Assembly (NCBI GenBank): GCA_028285755.1
Contig: JANQOQ010000014.1
Location: 434,001-498,000 of the forward strand
Length of the DNA: 64,000 nt
Reading direction: 5' to 3'
DNA from: Puniceicoccaceae bacterium
GTDB lineage: Bacteria; Verrucomicrobiota; Verrucomicrobiia; Opitutales; JAFGAQ01
The notes under the pieces are model-generated. The model saw nothing but the letters and a program-made list of their open reading frames with translations, was not told where the DNA came from and made no database searches. Made by a program: the position numbers and the translations under genes. The first letter of the stretch is position 1. Every line of letters starts with the position of its first letter. Of the stretch, positions 9,142 through 17,631 are shown piece by piece.

Positions 9142-9876
9142 TTAGCGCAGGCCCATGACATCCTGCATTTCATACAACCCGGGGGCTTGTTTAACTACCC
9201 ACAGGGCGGATGTCAGTGCCCCCTGAGCAAATATCTTGCGATCGGTGGCGATGTGTCGGAGTTCCACGCGTTCGCCTTCTCCAAAGAAGCTCACACGGTG
9301 ATCGCCGACAATGTCTCCGCCACGCAGGGCGTGCATGCCGATCTCACGGGGTTTACGCTCGCCTGTCATCCCCTCACGGCCATGTACGATGGATTCTTCG
9401 TAATCCCAGTCCCGGCCTTCGCAGATACGGCGTGCCAGGTCTACGGCGGTTCCACTGGGAGCGTCTACTTTAAAATGATGGTGGACTTCAGTAATCTCCG
9501 GTTCGTAGAGCTCGGGTAGGGTCTCTGCGCTGCGTTTGGTCAGATAAAAGAGTAGGTTCATACCGATCGAGTAGTTGCCGGACCAGACAATCGGGATTTG
9601 TGTCGTATATCGGATAATCTTTGCACGCTCTTCAGGTGTATGGCCGGTAGTGCCGATCACAACCGGGATCTTTCGCCTGGCTGCTATTTCCACTAATGGA
9701 AGTGTCGCGTCCTTATGACTGAAATCGATGATCACTTCTGCCCCTTTCAGGCAGGCTTCAGTATCGTCTCCGATATCCGTCTGCGCACAAATTTCCACCT
9801 TTGAATTTTCGGAGGCTGCAAGGATAGCCTGCCCCATGCGGCCTTTGTATCCATTGAGTAATGCTTTGATAGCCAT
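9142..9876 (-). CDS. dapB: 4-hydroxy-tetrahydrodipicolinate reductase
   Basis: DapB reduces the product of DapA with NAD(P)H in the diaminopimelate/lysine pathway, feeding peptidoglycan and lysine synthesis in the cytosol. The N-terminal nucleotide-binding 'GYKGRMGQAIL' is intact. 'VVIGTTGHT' and the family signature 'EVHHHFKVDAPSGTA' with the catalytic His and Lys follow. The C-terminal 'LRGGDIVGDH' and 'LTSALWV' are also typical. Length 244 is slightly short but complete. It leads the dapB-ruvA pair. Upstream on the same strand lies an intrinsic terminator and a nine-codon Lys-rich ORF, which could make this gene subject to transcription attenuation (inference). Confidence 0.96.
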   Translation of the reverse strand: MAIKALLNGYKGRMGQAILAASENSKVEICAQTDIGDDTEACLKGAEVIIDFSHKDATLPLVEIAARRKIPVVIGTTGHTPEERAKIIRYTTQIPIVWSGNYSIGMNLLFYLTKRSAETLPELYEPEITEVHHHFKVDAPSGTAVDLARRICEGRDWDYEESIVHGREGMTGERKPREIGMHALRGGDIVGDHRVSFFGEGERVELRHIATDRKIFAQGALTSALWVVKQAPGLYEMQDVMGLR

Positions 9877-9935
9877 GTCTTAAGGGCATCATCATCTTCG
9901 TGTGCGTCAAGCGGATAATCGGTACTTGCAGGCAC

Positions 9936-9962
9936 AAAAAAAGCCGCTCGTTTCCGAGCGGC
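9936..9962 (-). terminator. Intrinsic terminator upstream of dapB
   Basis: On the minus strand an 8-bp perfect GC-rich stem (9955-9962 with 9943-9950, loop 9951-9954) is followed by seven T (9942-9936). It ends 59 bp before the dapB start. It can terminate transcription arriving from def, or serve as an attenuator in a dapB leader transcript. Confidence 0.88.
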
Positions 9963-10209
9963 TCCTTTGATGATTAGTATGCTTTTTCTTTCTCGCTCTT
10001 CATTCGTGGCCGAATGAAAAATTCTTTAATTACTTGGATCTTAGCGGGTAGTAAATAGTTGAGCGGTTAATAAACTTAGAAAATTGAATCAAAAACTTGG
10101 ACTCATTTCAAGCGATTTTTACACTTGGTGAATAACTTCTTAAATCATTGTCGGAGAATTTAAAAAAAATTAACAAATAATATTAATTTTCGGCAATTTT
10201 TGGGGCTGC
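9963..10209. other. AT-rich gene-free spacer between def and the dapB terminator
   Basis: About 250 bp with no supported protein gene except a possible leader peptide at 9974-10003. Besides the terminator next to it, a perfect 8-bp hairpin lies at 9999-10006/10011-10018 with a 4-nt loop. On the minus strand the two hairpins 40 bp apart resemble a leader RNA or a small RNA ending at the terminator. The stretch 10081-10200 is very A+T-rich and may contain the minus-strand promoter, but no single -35/-10 pair stands out. Confidence 0.5.
9974..10003 (-). CDS. Possible lysine-rich leader peptide for dapB
   Basis: A nine-codon ORF reading Met-Lys-Ser-Glu-Lys-Glu-Lys-Ala-Tyr, i.e. three Lys codons in nine, ends 11 bp before the stem of the intrinsic terminator that precedes dapB. 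Its ATG lies in the 3' arm of a small hairpin. The arrangement resembles amino-acid leader peptides that couple ribosome stalling to termination. There is no visible Shine-Dalgarno site and ORFs this short arise by chance, so the call is weak. The frame stays open for 20 further codons upstream without a usual start codon. Confidence 0.25.
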   Translation of the reverse strand: MKSEKEKAY

Positions 10210-10791
10210 TTAAGTTTGAATTCCCGTATTGTTCAAGGTTTGCTTTTTTAGCTGTTTTAGAGCTCCGTTGATTTTAGAGAGTTCTTTATTATCCATGCGA
10301 TCTATAAACAATACTCCATTGAGGTGATCCACTTCATGTTGAATGCAGCGGGCCAATAATCCATTGCAGGTAAGTCTGTGCGAAACCCCTTCCAGATCCT
10401 GATATTCCACGGTGATTTGCTCAGGTCGCTTAACAATCGCTCGAATGTTCGGGAAGGACAGGCAGCCCTCTTCATAATCGTTTTGATTTTTACCAAGCTC
10501 CTGAATTCTGGGGTTCACCAGCGCCATGGGCATAATCAAGCTTAACGGGGGTTTCTTGCCATCGAGCATGTAGTCAAAGTCCACTTCCATACCTTCCTGG
10601 TAAAGATCAACGACGCAGAGCCGGATCGCCTGGTCGATTTGCTGGGCTGCGAGGCCGATACCGTCTGCCGCATACATGGTCTCAATCATATCATCCGCCA
10701 GTTGAGCCAGTGAGGCGTCGAAGGTGGTGATAGGTTCTCCGGGTTTTTTCAATACGGCTTCGCCATATTCAGTTATGCGTAGCTGCCCCAT
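10210..10791 (-). CDS. def: Peptide deformylase
   Basis: Removes the N-formyl group from nascent proteins. All three metalloprotease motifs are seen in order: 'GIGLAAQQ' (motif 1), 'EEGCLSFP' (motif 2, Cys metal ligand) and 'QHEVDHLNG' (motif 3, two His ligands and the catalytic Glu). Length 193 is slightly longer than the E. coli enzyme, with an insertion of about 20 residues around 'EGMEVDFDYMLDGKKP' before motif 2 and a Lys-rich tail. It starts 3 bp after the small coiled-coil gene and is likely in the same transcript. Confidence 0.96.
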   Translation of the reverse strand: MGQLRITEYGEAVLKKPGEPITTFDASLAQLADDMIETMYAADGIGLAAQQIDQAIRLCVVDLYQEGMEVDFDYMLDGKKPPLSLIMPMALVNPRIQELGKNQNDYEEGCLSFPNIRAIVKRPEQITVEYQDLEGVSHRLTCNGLLARCIQHEVDHLNGVLFIDRMDNKELSKINGALKQLKKQTLNNTGIQT

Positions 10792-10794
10792 GGC

Positions 10795-11073
10795 TTACTG
10801 ATTACGAATTTTCTCCTTCTGGGCTTCCATGTCTTCGGTCAGAGTTGCCCGGTCCGATGCTAATTGTTTGAGTAGATTTTGTTCTTCGGCGTAATCCCCC
10901 TCAGCGCGTGCTTTTTCGATTTGCTTCCCAAGGAAGACTTCACGTTCCGCGATTTTCGCGCTGAATTTCTGGCTAATATCTGCCAACTGCTCCTTTTGTT
11001 CAGCAGTCAGCTCTTTACGTTTGGGCTCTCCGGCATCCAGCTTTTCCATCGCCAGTTCGTATGCAGATTTCAT
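10795..11073 (-). CDS. Small charged coiled-coil protein of unknown function
   Basis: A 92-residue soluble protein made almost entirely of Lys, Glu, Gln, Ala and Leu, predicted from its heptad-like pattern to be a long helix or coiled coil. It contains no signal peptide, membrane segment or Cys. The stop is 3 bp from the def start and the gene lies between comEC and def on the same strand. The coding call rests on the tight spacing and clean amino-acid composition. I do not recognise the family beyond a likely conserved verrucomicrobial protein. Confidence 0.75.
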   Translation of the reverse strand: MKSAYELAMEKLDAGEPKRKELTAEQKEQLADISQKFSAKIAEREVFLGKQIEKARAEGDYAEEQNLLKQLASDRATLTEDMEAQKEKIRNQ

Positions 11074-11114
11074 AAGGCATAATAAATGAGTAATTTATGG
11101 ATTATGTCAAAATC

Positions 11115-12752
11115 CTATGCGAGCAGGGTGGTTATTAAAACACTTAGCAAGCTCACTGCGGGCAGGTATAGGAATAGGTGGAGTTTGCGGGCGGGTTTGT
11201 CGTAAGCGATGGCTGCAAGGATTATGAGAATGAAGAAAATTCCCAAATTGGCAGTATCGGTGGGTAGCTCAATGGTTGTGTGGTTTATCACAATCGAAGT
11301 GCCCATTTGGCTGATTTTATTTACGAGATCGAGCAATACCCAACTGGCGTGGTTGATAAAATAGGCCACTGAGCTAAGCCCGACGAACCCAAAAGCCATG
11401 GATATTAAACCGCAGGTTAAACTGAGTCCAATCAAGGGTGCGATGAGGGGGTTGATCAATATTGCAAAGAATGGAATCAGTGAAAAATAACCCACGACTA
11501 TCGGCAGACTCGCCCAATAGGCGGCCCAACTAATACATACTGAAACTATCGCCCACTTGCGGAATTGTCTTAAAGCACGGATACTCCAGTGTGACCACTG
11601 GTCCGGCAGGAGCTGCCTTTTATTTAGGCGGTAGTTGAGCGTGCGCTGTAAGGGTAGCCCATAAATGATCAGGGTGAGTACGATCGTATAGGATAATTTG
11701 AATCCGGGGGTGAAGAGCTGGGAGGGCTCGACAACGACGATAGCCAGGGCACTTGCGAGCACTGATGACAGGATATTGGGCTTTCGCTCGAGATAATAAG
11801 CGCCGAAATAGAAGCCCAGCATCCAAAGAGCGCGTTGAGCGGACACCGACGCACCCGTGACCCACACAAAGAGTGCGCAGCCTATAAATGTGACAACTGG
11901 GATCCAGGCTCGGGGTATGCGAGTGATTTGCGCGCATTGATAAAAAATGAGAGCGATAATGGACAAGTGAAAGCCACTAATTGCCAGAAAATGCATGATG
12001 CCGAGTTGCCGCATGCGTTCCTTATCTTCAAAGCTGAGGTAGCTTTTATTTCCAGTAAGGATGGCTTTCAGGTGGTTGGCGTAGGGTTGGTTTGCAGGCT
12101 CGCCGAGCGTAAGTGTGGTGTCAATTTTTGACAAGATGGATTGTTGTAGCCGATTGATCAAGTGAGCGGATCGGGAGTCTACCTCAATGACTGTGGCCTG
12201 CCTGAGCAGTAGCTCGAAGGGGTCAGTATACGTATTGTGAAAATAGAGGGATCCGCGGATGATTACTATCGATTCAGCCAGCGGCGCTTCAAGGTCTTCG
12301 GGCTTGTAGGCGACTGCGTAGATGCGGGATTGAGCGATGTTTGGCGTGGGGATATTGCTGGTGAGAACCGTCCCCCGAAGTTGAATAAAGCCCGTTTCAT
12401 CAACCTGTGGGCTATTGATCAGGTGATCTACCTGAATTTCCAAGGTCGCCTCCCGAGGGGGGTAGTGGAGTGGATCATAAGTTTTCGTGGGGGGTAAACG
12501 TATGAATCCATAGATCAAAGCACCTAAAAATACGAATACGTAAATGGTCTTTCGGTTGCGTAATCGTTTGAATACGAGCAGGATAGCGATGCAGATGAGC
12601 GATATGACGGTAATCGCCAGACTGCTATCCGCATTGTGCCACGCTTGAAGCATCAGCCATTTGGAGGTGATGATGCCTGCAAAAAAGGGGAGTGCCCATT
12701 GTAGTATGGGAAGTTGGTTATGGATTTCGGATAGCCGCTTCAGGGGCTTCAT
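11115..12752 (-). CDS. comEC: ComEC/Rec2-family competence membrane protein
   Basis: A 545-residue polytopic membrane protein of the DNA-uptake channel family. After a few N-terminal membrane helices (about residues 15-80) comes an OB-like soluble region. The competence domain begins with 'MRQLGIMHFLAISGFHLSIIAL', the family's 'GxxHxxAISGxH' signature, followed by about eight more hydrophobic helices. The C-terminal metallo-beta-lactamase domain found in long ComEC versions is absent, as in many other phyla. It overlaps the thiD stop by 4 bp (ATGA), so translation is probably coupled. It may carry single-stranded DNA across the inner membrane during natural transformation; no other com genes are in the window. 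Confidence 0.88.
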   Translation of the reverse strand: MKPLKRLSEIHNQLPILQWALPFFAGIITSKWLMLQAWHNADSSLAITVISLICIAILLVFKRLRNRKTIYVFVFLGALIYGFIRLPPTKTYDPLHYPPREATLEIQVDHLINSPQVDETGFIQLRGTVLTSNIPTPNIAQSRIYAVAYKPEDLEAPLAESIVIIRGSLYFHNTYTDPFELLLRQATVIEVDSRSAHLINRLQQSILSKIDTTLTLGEPANQPYANHLKAILTGNKSYLSFEDKERMRQLGIMHFLAISGFHLSIIALIFYQCAQITRIPRAWIPVVTFIGCALFVWVTGASVSAQRALWMLGFYFGAYYLERKPNILSSVLASALAIVVVEPSQLFTPGFKLSYTIVLTLIIYGLPLQRTLNYRLNKRQLLPDQWSHWSIRALRQFRKWAIVSVCISWAAYWASLPIVVGYFSLIPFFAILINPLIAPLIGLSLTCGLISMAFGFVGLSSVAYFINHASWVLLDLVNKISQMGTSIVINHTTIELPTDTANLGIFFILIILAAIAYDKPARKLHLFLYLPAVSLLSVLITTLLA

Positions 12753-13549
12753 TGCATGTCCGGGAAATGGCTGAGGAATGATTCACCGCTGAGCTGGATC
12801 GGTCGTTGGAAACAGCTCTGCAGGTAGGTGTGGGCGTTCTTAACGGATTCTTCAAGCGGGCTGCCTTTTGCCAGCCCGGCGGCAATTGCAGAGGCCAGTT
12901 TGCAGCCACTGCCATGGCTATTTACATGGTCAACTCTCTGGCTTGAAATTTCGGCTAGGATTTCACCTGCGACTGTGAGGATATCCACCAGGTTTTCAGT
13001 ATTCAGGTGGCCTCCCTTTAAGATGACTGCGGTTTTATACGTTCTCGAAAGATCGATACTGCTTTGGCGCATCTCCTCCAGGCTTTGTATGCTTCTTCCC
13101 GTTAAAACAGCCGCTTCATCCAAATTGGGGGTGATCAAAGTCGCCTTTGGGAAGATAAGCTGCCGCATGGCTTCAATAGCATCTTCTTGCAATAACACTG
13201 CTCCGCTGGTTGCCACCATAACCGGATCCACCACGAGTGGAATCTCAGGATAAAGCTCAAGTGTTTCAAATACTGCCTGAATGAGAGCTGTATTGAATAG
13301 CATTCCCGTTTTGATGGCTCTGACTTCGAAGTGGTCGAGCACCTGAGTGATTTGGGCTTTGAGAAAATCCGGGCTAACCGCCTCGATGGCGGCTACACCC
13401 TGCGGGTTTTGTGCGGTGAGACTGGTGATTGCGGTTGTTCCATGGCAACCCAGTGCGGTGAATGTGAGCAGATCCGCCTGAATACCGGCTCCCCCCCCAC
13501 TGTCGGAACCGGCAATCGTTAGGGCAACAGGCTTGTTGATATTTGGCAT
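12749..13549 (-). CDS. thiD: Hydroxymethylpyrimidine/phosphomethylpyrimidine kinase
   Basis: Phosphorylates HMP and HMP-phosphate for thiamine biosynthesis; a ribokinase-fold enzyme. Signature 'ALTIAGSDSGGGAGIQADL' lies at the N-terminus, 'GCHGTTAITSLTAQN' follows, then 'VVDPVMVATSG', 'TPNLDEAAVLTG', 'VILKGGHL' and the catalytic anion-hole region 'HGSGCKLASAIAAGLAKG', where Cys sits in the place of the usual T-L-S variants. Length 266 is normal. No TPP-riboswitch (thi-box) signature is visible upstream in 13550-13669, so regulation is unknown. It is followed by comEC with a 4-bp overlap. Confidence 0.95.
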   Translation of the reverse strand: MPNINKPVALTIAGSDSGGGAGIQADLLTFTALGCHGTTAITSLTAQNPQGVAAIEAVSPDFLKAQITQVLDHFEVRAIKTGMLFNTALIQAVFETLELYPEIPLVVDPVMVATSGAVLLQEDAIEAMRQLIFPKATLITPNLDEAAVLTGRSIQSLEEMRQSSIDLSRTYKTAVILKGGHLNTENLVDILTVAGEILAEISSQRVDHVNSHGSGCKLASAIAAGLAKGSPLEESVKNAHTYLQSCFQRPIQLSGESFLSHFPDMQ

Positions 13550-13669
13550 AAGCGAGACTTGTTAAAGGATTTAGAAAGGATGATAGCTATAGATGAGAGG
13601 GGATTTCTGCGTTGAGAGCCCATTTATTGCTTTGATTTCCTGTTTAGGATTACTCAATGCTATACTTTA

Positions 13670-14206
13670 ATGATATTGACGGATCAAAAGATCAAGCAAG
13701 CGATTGAGGAAGGATCGATCGTGATCGAGCCATTTGACCCCTCGAATCTGGGGGCAAACAGCTATGATGTCCATCTGGGTGCAGAGCTGGCCATCTATGA
13801 GGATGATGTGCTGGATGCGCGCAAGCACAATCAGGTGAAACGCTTTACGATGCCGGACGATGGTTTTGTGCTCGAGCCCGGGCTGACTTATCTGGGGGTC
13901 ACCCAGGAATATACCGAAACCCACAAAACAGTTCCTTTTTTAGAAGGGAAGTCGAGCGTGGGCAGGCTCGGTATAGATATTCACGCAACCGCGGGCAAGG
14001 GCGATGTGGGTTTCTGTAATTACTGGACACTTGAGATATCAGTGCACCAAAAAGTAAAAGTATACCCGGGTATGCCCATTGCGCAGCTCATTTATTTTGA
14101 GATCAGCGGAGAGGTGGAAGTACCCTACCACACCAAAAAATCAGCCAAGTATACAACGCGTACGCCTTATCCCGTCGAATCGATGATGTGGAAGAATAAG
14201 TTTTAG
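13670..14206 (+). CDS. dcd: dCTP deaminase
   Basis: Deaminates dCTP to dUTP, feeding dTTP synthesis. A 178-residue protein of the trimeric dUTPase-like fold: 'MILTDQKIKQAIEEGSIVIEPFDPSNLGANSYDVHLG' style N-terminus, the active-site region 'GKSSVGRLGIDIHATAG' and 'WTLEISVHQKVKVYPGMPIAQLIY', whose Glu matches the catalytic residue of the family. Some members also hydrolyse dUTP; I cannot separate the mono- from the bifunctional type by eye. It is monocistronic, divergent from thiD, with 119 bp between the starts. Confidence 0.93.
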   Translation: MILTDQKIKQAIEEGSIVIEPFDPSNLGANSYDVHLGAELAIYEDDVLDARKHNQVKRFTMPDDGFVLEPGLTYLGVTQEYTETHKTVPFLEGKSSVGRLGIDIHATAGKGDVGFCNYWTLEISVHQKVKVYPGMPIAQLIYFEISGEVEVPYHTKKSAKYTTRTPYPVESMMWKNKF

Positions 14207-14321
14207 TCTTTAAAGGAACTGCTTTTTGAAGAAGAGCTTATTTGATTAATTAGTTTTATGAATTAGATCGGGGATTTGCATCGATTTGCAATTGTAAATT
14301 TATTTGTTTCAGATTTTCCGC

Positions 14322-14366
14322 AATTATTGCGAATAATTAGCTACGAACTCGTAACTGATAGTTCGT
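14322..14366. promoter_or_regulatory. Two dyads in the leader of the PhnD-like/kinase operon
   Basis: The 170-bp spacer 14207-14376 is A+T-rich. It contains a perfect 7-bp dyad with a 3-bp centre (14322-14338) and, 4 bp further, a perfect 7-bp dyad with a 10-bp centre (14343-14349/14360-14366). The second ends 10 bp before the ATG of the binding-protein gene. They could be operator sites or a leader hairpin; no T tract follows. Confidence 0.4.
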
Positions 14367-14376
14367 ATTAGTAGTT

Positions 14377-15318
14377 ATGAACTGCTCGCCATACCGCAAA
14401 AATTGGGCGAGTAAGATAGGTTTTACAGTTACCCTGTCTCTATTCGCAATTAGCTGTAGTGATGAAGAAGCTGCAGCACCCATTCCCAATGTACAAATGC
14501 AAAAGCAGGTGATTTGCGTCGGGAGTATTTCGGATGATCCGTTGAACAGTATGCGCAGATTTCAGGGGTTTGTGGATCATTTGAATAGGGTATATAGTGA
14601 TTCCGACTACACCTTTGAGGCGAATACTGCGCGCAGTGTTGAAGAAGCGATAGGGCTTATACAACAGCAGGAAATCCAAATCTTTATTGATAGTCCTCTA
14701 GTGGTTTATCATATGCAACGAAACGCTCCGATTGAGGTGGAGCTAATACGATGGAAAAGAGAGGAAAGAGACTACAGCAGTGTAATCTATACTAGTAAAA
14801 CAAGTGATGTGCGCACGCTTAGTGATTTGTTAGGCAAGCGTATTGGATTTGAAGATTCCTGGTCGAGCAGTGCTTATTTCCTCCCTCGCGCGCATCTTGA
14901 GCGTAATGGGTTAGCTACGATTGAGACTGAAATTTCGCAGTCATTCAATGATCCGGGCAAGGTGGGCTATGTTTTCACGGATGATGATGAGACTACGTTG
15001 GTTTGGGTATTGATAGGAAAACTGGCTGCGGGGGCTACCAATCCCTACGAGCTCAGTCGACTGGCAGGCGGTGATACCGATAAGCTCCGTATAATCGCAG
15101 AGACCGTACGTGTACCGCGCCATGTAGTGGCGATGCATGCCCATATGCATACCGATCTTCGGAGGTCTCTAATAGCACATTTGGTAAGGATGCACGAAAA
15201 TCCGGAATATCAATCAGTCCTTTCCGGTCTTTCAGATACCACACGCTTTGAAATCATAGAGGACAAGCGGGCATTGAAGGAAGCGATGCTCGAAATATTG
15301 GAAGTTGTTGCGTTATAA
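14377..15318 (+). CDS. PhnD-family periplasmic binding lipoprotein (phosphonate/phosphate-type)
   Basis: A 313-residue solute-binding protein. The N-terminus is a lipoprotein leader with Cys in 'LFAISCSDEE'. The mature domain begins 'VICVGSISDDPLNSMRRFQGFVDHLN', contains 'EIQIFIDSPLVVYHMQR', 'LSDLLGKRIGFEDSWSSSAYFLPRAHLERNG' in pieces, and 'LPRAHL', all typical of PhnD/Phosphonate-bd proteins. No phnC/phnE-type ATPase or permease lies nearby. Instead the next gene, starting 1 bp after the stop, is a hybrid histidine kinase. This suggests that the protein acts as a sensory co-receptor rather than a transport component. The ligand may be phosphate, phosphonate or another oxyanion; it is not determinable here. 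Confidence 0.82.
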   Translation: MNCSPYRKNWASKIGFTVTLSLFAISCSDEEAAAPIPNVQMQKQVICVGSISDDPLNSMRRFQGFVDHLNRVYSDSDYTFEANTARSVEEAIGLIQQQEIQIFIDSPLVVYHMQRNAPIEVELIRWKREERDYSSVIYTSKTSDVRTLSDLLGKRIGFEDSWSSSAYFLPRAHLERNGLATIETEISQSFNDPGKVGYVFTDDDETTLVWVLIGKLAAGATNPYELSRLAGGDTDKLRIIAETVRVPRHVVAMHAHMHTDLRRSLIAHLVRMHENPEYQSVLSGLSDTTRFEIIEDKRALKEAMLEILEVVAL

Positions 15319-15319
15319 T

Positions 15320-17599
15320 ATGAAAAGCAGCCTTAGTTTCAGGATCAGTCTTTATACGGTGTTAACCGTGGGTGGTTTGAGCGTCTTGTTTACCTGGCAG
15401 ATCATTCATCATGAAGTTGCAGCCATCAAGCGAATGTATGATGCCAAGGTAGAGAATTTAGCCTCTTCCTATGCCGCTGCGATGCAAGCAGATATCTATG
15501 ATTATCGGGTGCATAAAATTCGCGATTCGGTGATTTCTCTATTTGAAGATCATGAGGTCGTTTCCGTTATGGTGATGGATGGTGAGACGAAGGTTATCTA
15601 TGCGAAAGGTGAGCATAACGTAAGTAGAGGGGAACTTGCGCCGCTGGCATTCGTTAGAGATTCTTTTGCCGAAATACAAGCAAAGACACACCGACACTAT
15701 GATCGACTTTACGCGAATGTGCTTATCTTAAAGCCCAATGGACTGCCGGTTGGATCAGTTATGGTGGGATTAACTCTCGAGCACGAAAGTCGGTATATTT
15801 TAGATTCGGCCAGGAATACGATTGCTTTTGGTTTAATCATAGTGACAGCGGCTTTGTTTACTTCTATGTTTTTGGCAAATAGTATTTGTCGTCAAATAAC
15901 CAAGTTGGAGAAAACAGCCCTCAAAATAAAAGCCGGTGATTTATCCGCGCGTGTACCGGATCTGGCATCCAAGGAATTTAGTTTATTGGGGGAGGCATTT
16001 AATGATACGGCCGCTAAGCTCAGCGCAACTATCCTGGATACGGACGAGCTGAGGCAGCGTCTGCACCTCATTCTTAAGCATATTCCGGATCATATCATTG
16101 TGTGTGATAGCAATGGGGGGATCATCAGCACCAATCGCGCAGATGATCACTATGAATTTGTGAGTTACTATTATCCGGGAGATTCTGAGAATCAGTTTAA
16201 CCGGACTTTTGAAATCGCTAAGGAAACAGGAAAGGTTGCTGAGTTCGAGTACCTGTGTTTCGATACTCATTGGTATGCAACACGTATACTCCCGATGAGT
16301 GATAATACAGAAGATCAACACTACATTGTTATAAAATCAGATATTAGCTCCTATAAAAACTTTGCAGAACTCGAAAGTCTCTACGCTCAATTGGAGGAGT
16401 CAATGGAGGAGACCCGGTTGGCAGCACAGGCAAAAGAACAGTTTTTGGCGAATATGAGCCATGAAATCCGGACCCCCATGAATTCGATTATCGGTTTCAG
16501 TGATTTGCTGGTTGATTCCAAGCTTGATGAGCAACAGCAGGAATGGGTTTCTATAATACAGTACAACGGTGAAAATTTAATTCGATTAGTTAATCAGATT
16601 CTGGATGTTTCCAAAATACGCAGTGGCACACTTGAGCTGAAACCCACTGTTTTTACCTTAAAGAAAAATCTTAAACTGGTGGTGGCTTCATTTATGCCGG
16701 CATGCGCTCAAAAGGGGCTTGAGCTTAATTTTGATATGGACGCCAGCTTGCCGAAAACCGTTGAAATGGATGCCGGAGTCCTGCATCAAATTATGGTCAA
16801 TCTCATCGGAAATGCTACCAAGTTTACCCAAGAGGGGGGAATAAGTGTGGCCGCCAAAAAAGTCACCCAAGCGGGTAATGAGCGTTTGCAGATCATAGTT
16901 TCGGATACCGGTTGCGGGATTCCTCAATCCAAGCAGGAAGAAGTGTTCAGTCCTTTTACCCAGGCGGATGATTCCCTCGCAAGGAACCATGAGGGTGCGG
17001 GTTTGGGGTTGTCGATTGCAAAGTCTTTAGTTGATTTTGCGGGAGGAAGTATTGCTTTTGACAGTGTCGAGGGCAAAGGGAGCACGTTTTATGTAGAGCT
17101 ACCCTATGAAAGGGTAGCAGTGGAAAAAAAGCTTCAGGGACACAGCGCCGTTGTGGCGAGTGCAAAGAATGTGAGTGTCCCCAAAGAATTCAAGAGCTTA
17201 CGTATTATTGCCGCTGAGGATAACAGTTATAATCAGAAACTGCTTAAGATCATGATGCGCAGATTAGGCTGTAAGATTGAAATGGTGATGAATGGGGAGG
17301 AGTTGGTTGAGCGATTGAATGATACAGTCGTTGACCTGATTTTGATGGATATCAATATGCCCAAAATGGATGGTCTGGAAGCCACCCGTAAGATTCGGGC
17401 AGGTGAAGTATTGCCTGAGAATAAGTCTGCCAAAATAATTGCGCTTTCAGCTGCTGCGCGACTTGAGGATACCAATGAATGCTACGAGGCAGGCATGGAT
17501 GGGTTTTTAAGTAAGCCCTTTAAATACGAGGAGATGGTTGAGGTATTAAATATAGTAATGACCTCTGATAGCGCAAAAGATAGCTTGCGCACGGCTTGA
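15320..17599 (+). CDS. Hybrid sensor histidine kinase/response regulator
   Basis: Two membrane helices (about residues 8-27 and 170-195) bracket a periplasmic domain of about 145 residues. A HAMP segment, a PAS-like stretch and a short coiled coil follow, then HisKA with 'NMSHEIRTPMN' (His381 in this numbering). The ATPase has 'NLIGNATKF', 'VSDTGCGIP', 'FSPFTQAD' and 'GAGLGLSIAKSL'. A C-terminal receiver has 'AAEDNSYNQKL', phospho-acceptor Asp677 in 'LILMDINMPKMDG' and 'SKPF'. No DNA-binding output domain is fused, so a separate phosphotransfer protein or regulator must exist elsewhere. ATG 15320 is preferred to the upstream TTG at 15305 because it follows the previous stop by one base. Its partner is the adjacent PhnD-like lipoprotein. 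Confidence 0.92.
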   Translation: MKSSLSFRISLYTVLTVGGLSVLFTWQIIHHEVAAIKRMYDAKVENLASSYAAAMQADIYDYRVHKIRDSVISLFEDHEVVSVMVMDGETKVIYAKGEHNVSRGELAPLAFVRDSFAEIQAKTHRHYDRLYANVLILKPNGLPVGSVMVGLTLEHESRYILDSARNTIAFGLIIVTAALFTSMFLANSICRQITKLEKTALKIKAGDLSARVPDLASKEFSLLGEAFNDTAAKLSATILDTDELRQRLHLILKHIPDHIIVCDSNGGIISTNRADDHYEFVSYYYPGDSENQFNRTFEIAKETGKVAEFEYLCFDTHWYATRILPMSDNTEDQHYIVIKSDISSYKNFAELESLYAQLEESMEETRLAAQAKEQFLANMSHEIRTPMNSIIGFSDLLVDSKLDEQQQEWVSIIQYNGENLIRLVNQILDVSKIRSGTLELKPTVFTLKKNLKLVVASFMPACAQKGLELNFDMDASLPKTVEMDAGVLHQIMVNLIGNATKFTQEGGISVAAKKVTQAGNERLQIIVSDTGCGIPQSKQEEVFSPFTQADDSLARNHEGAGLGLSIAKSLVDFAGGSIAFDSVEGKGSTFYVELPYERVAVEKKLQGHSAVVASAKNVSVPKEFKSLRIIAAEDNSYNQKLLKIMMRRLGCKIEMVMNGEELVERLNDTVVDLILMDINMPKMDGLEATRKIRAGEVLPENKSAKIIALSAAARLEDTNECYEAGMDGFLSKPFKYEEMVEVLNIVMTSDSAKDSLRTA

Positions 17600-17631
17600 C
17601 CCTTAATGAGCGCAGGCTATAATCTGTGCTA

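Noticed and set aside
9877-10209. Lysine riboswitch before dapB
   Set aside because: The position and terminator would fit, but I could not find the conserved lysine-riboswitch core segments; a leader ORF or plain terminator explains the sequence better.
13550-13669. TPP riboswitch before thiD
   Set aside because: The thi-box consensus segments are absent in the spacer on the thiD strand.
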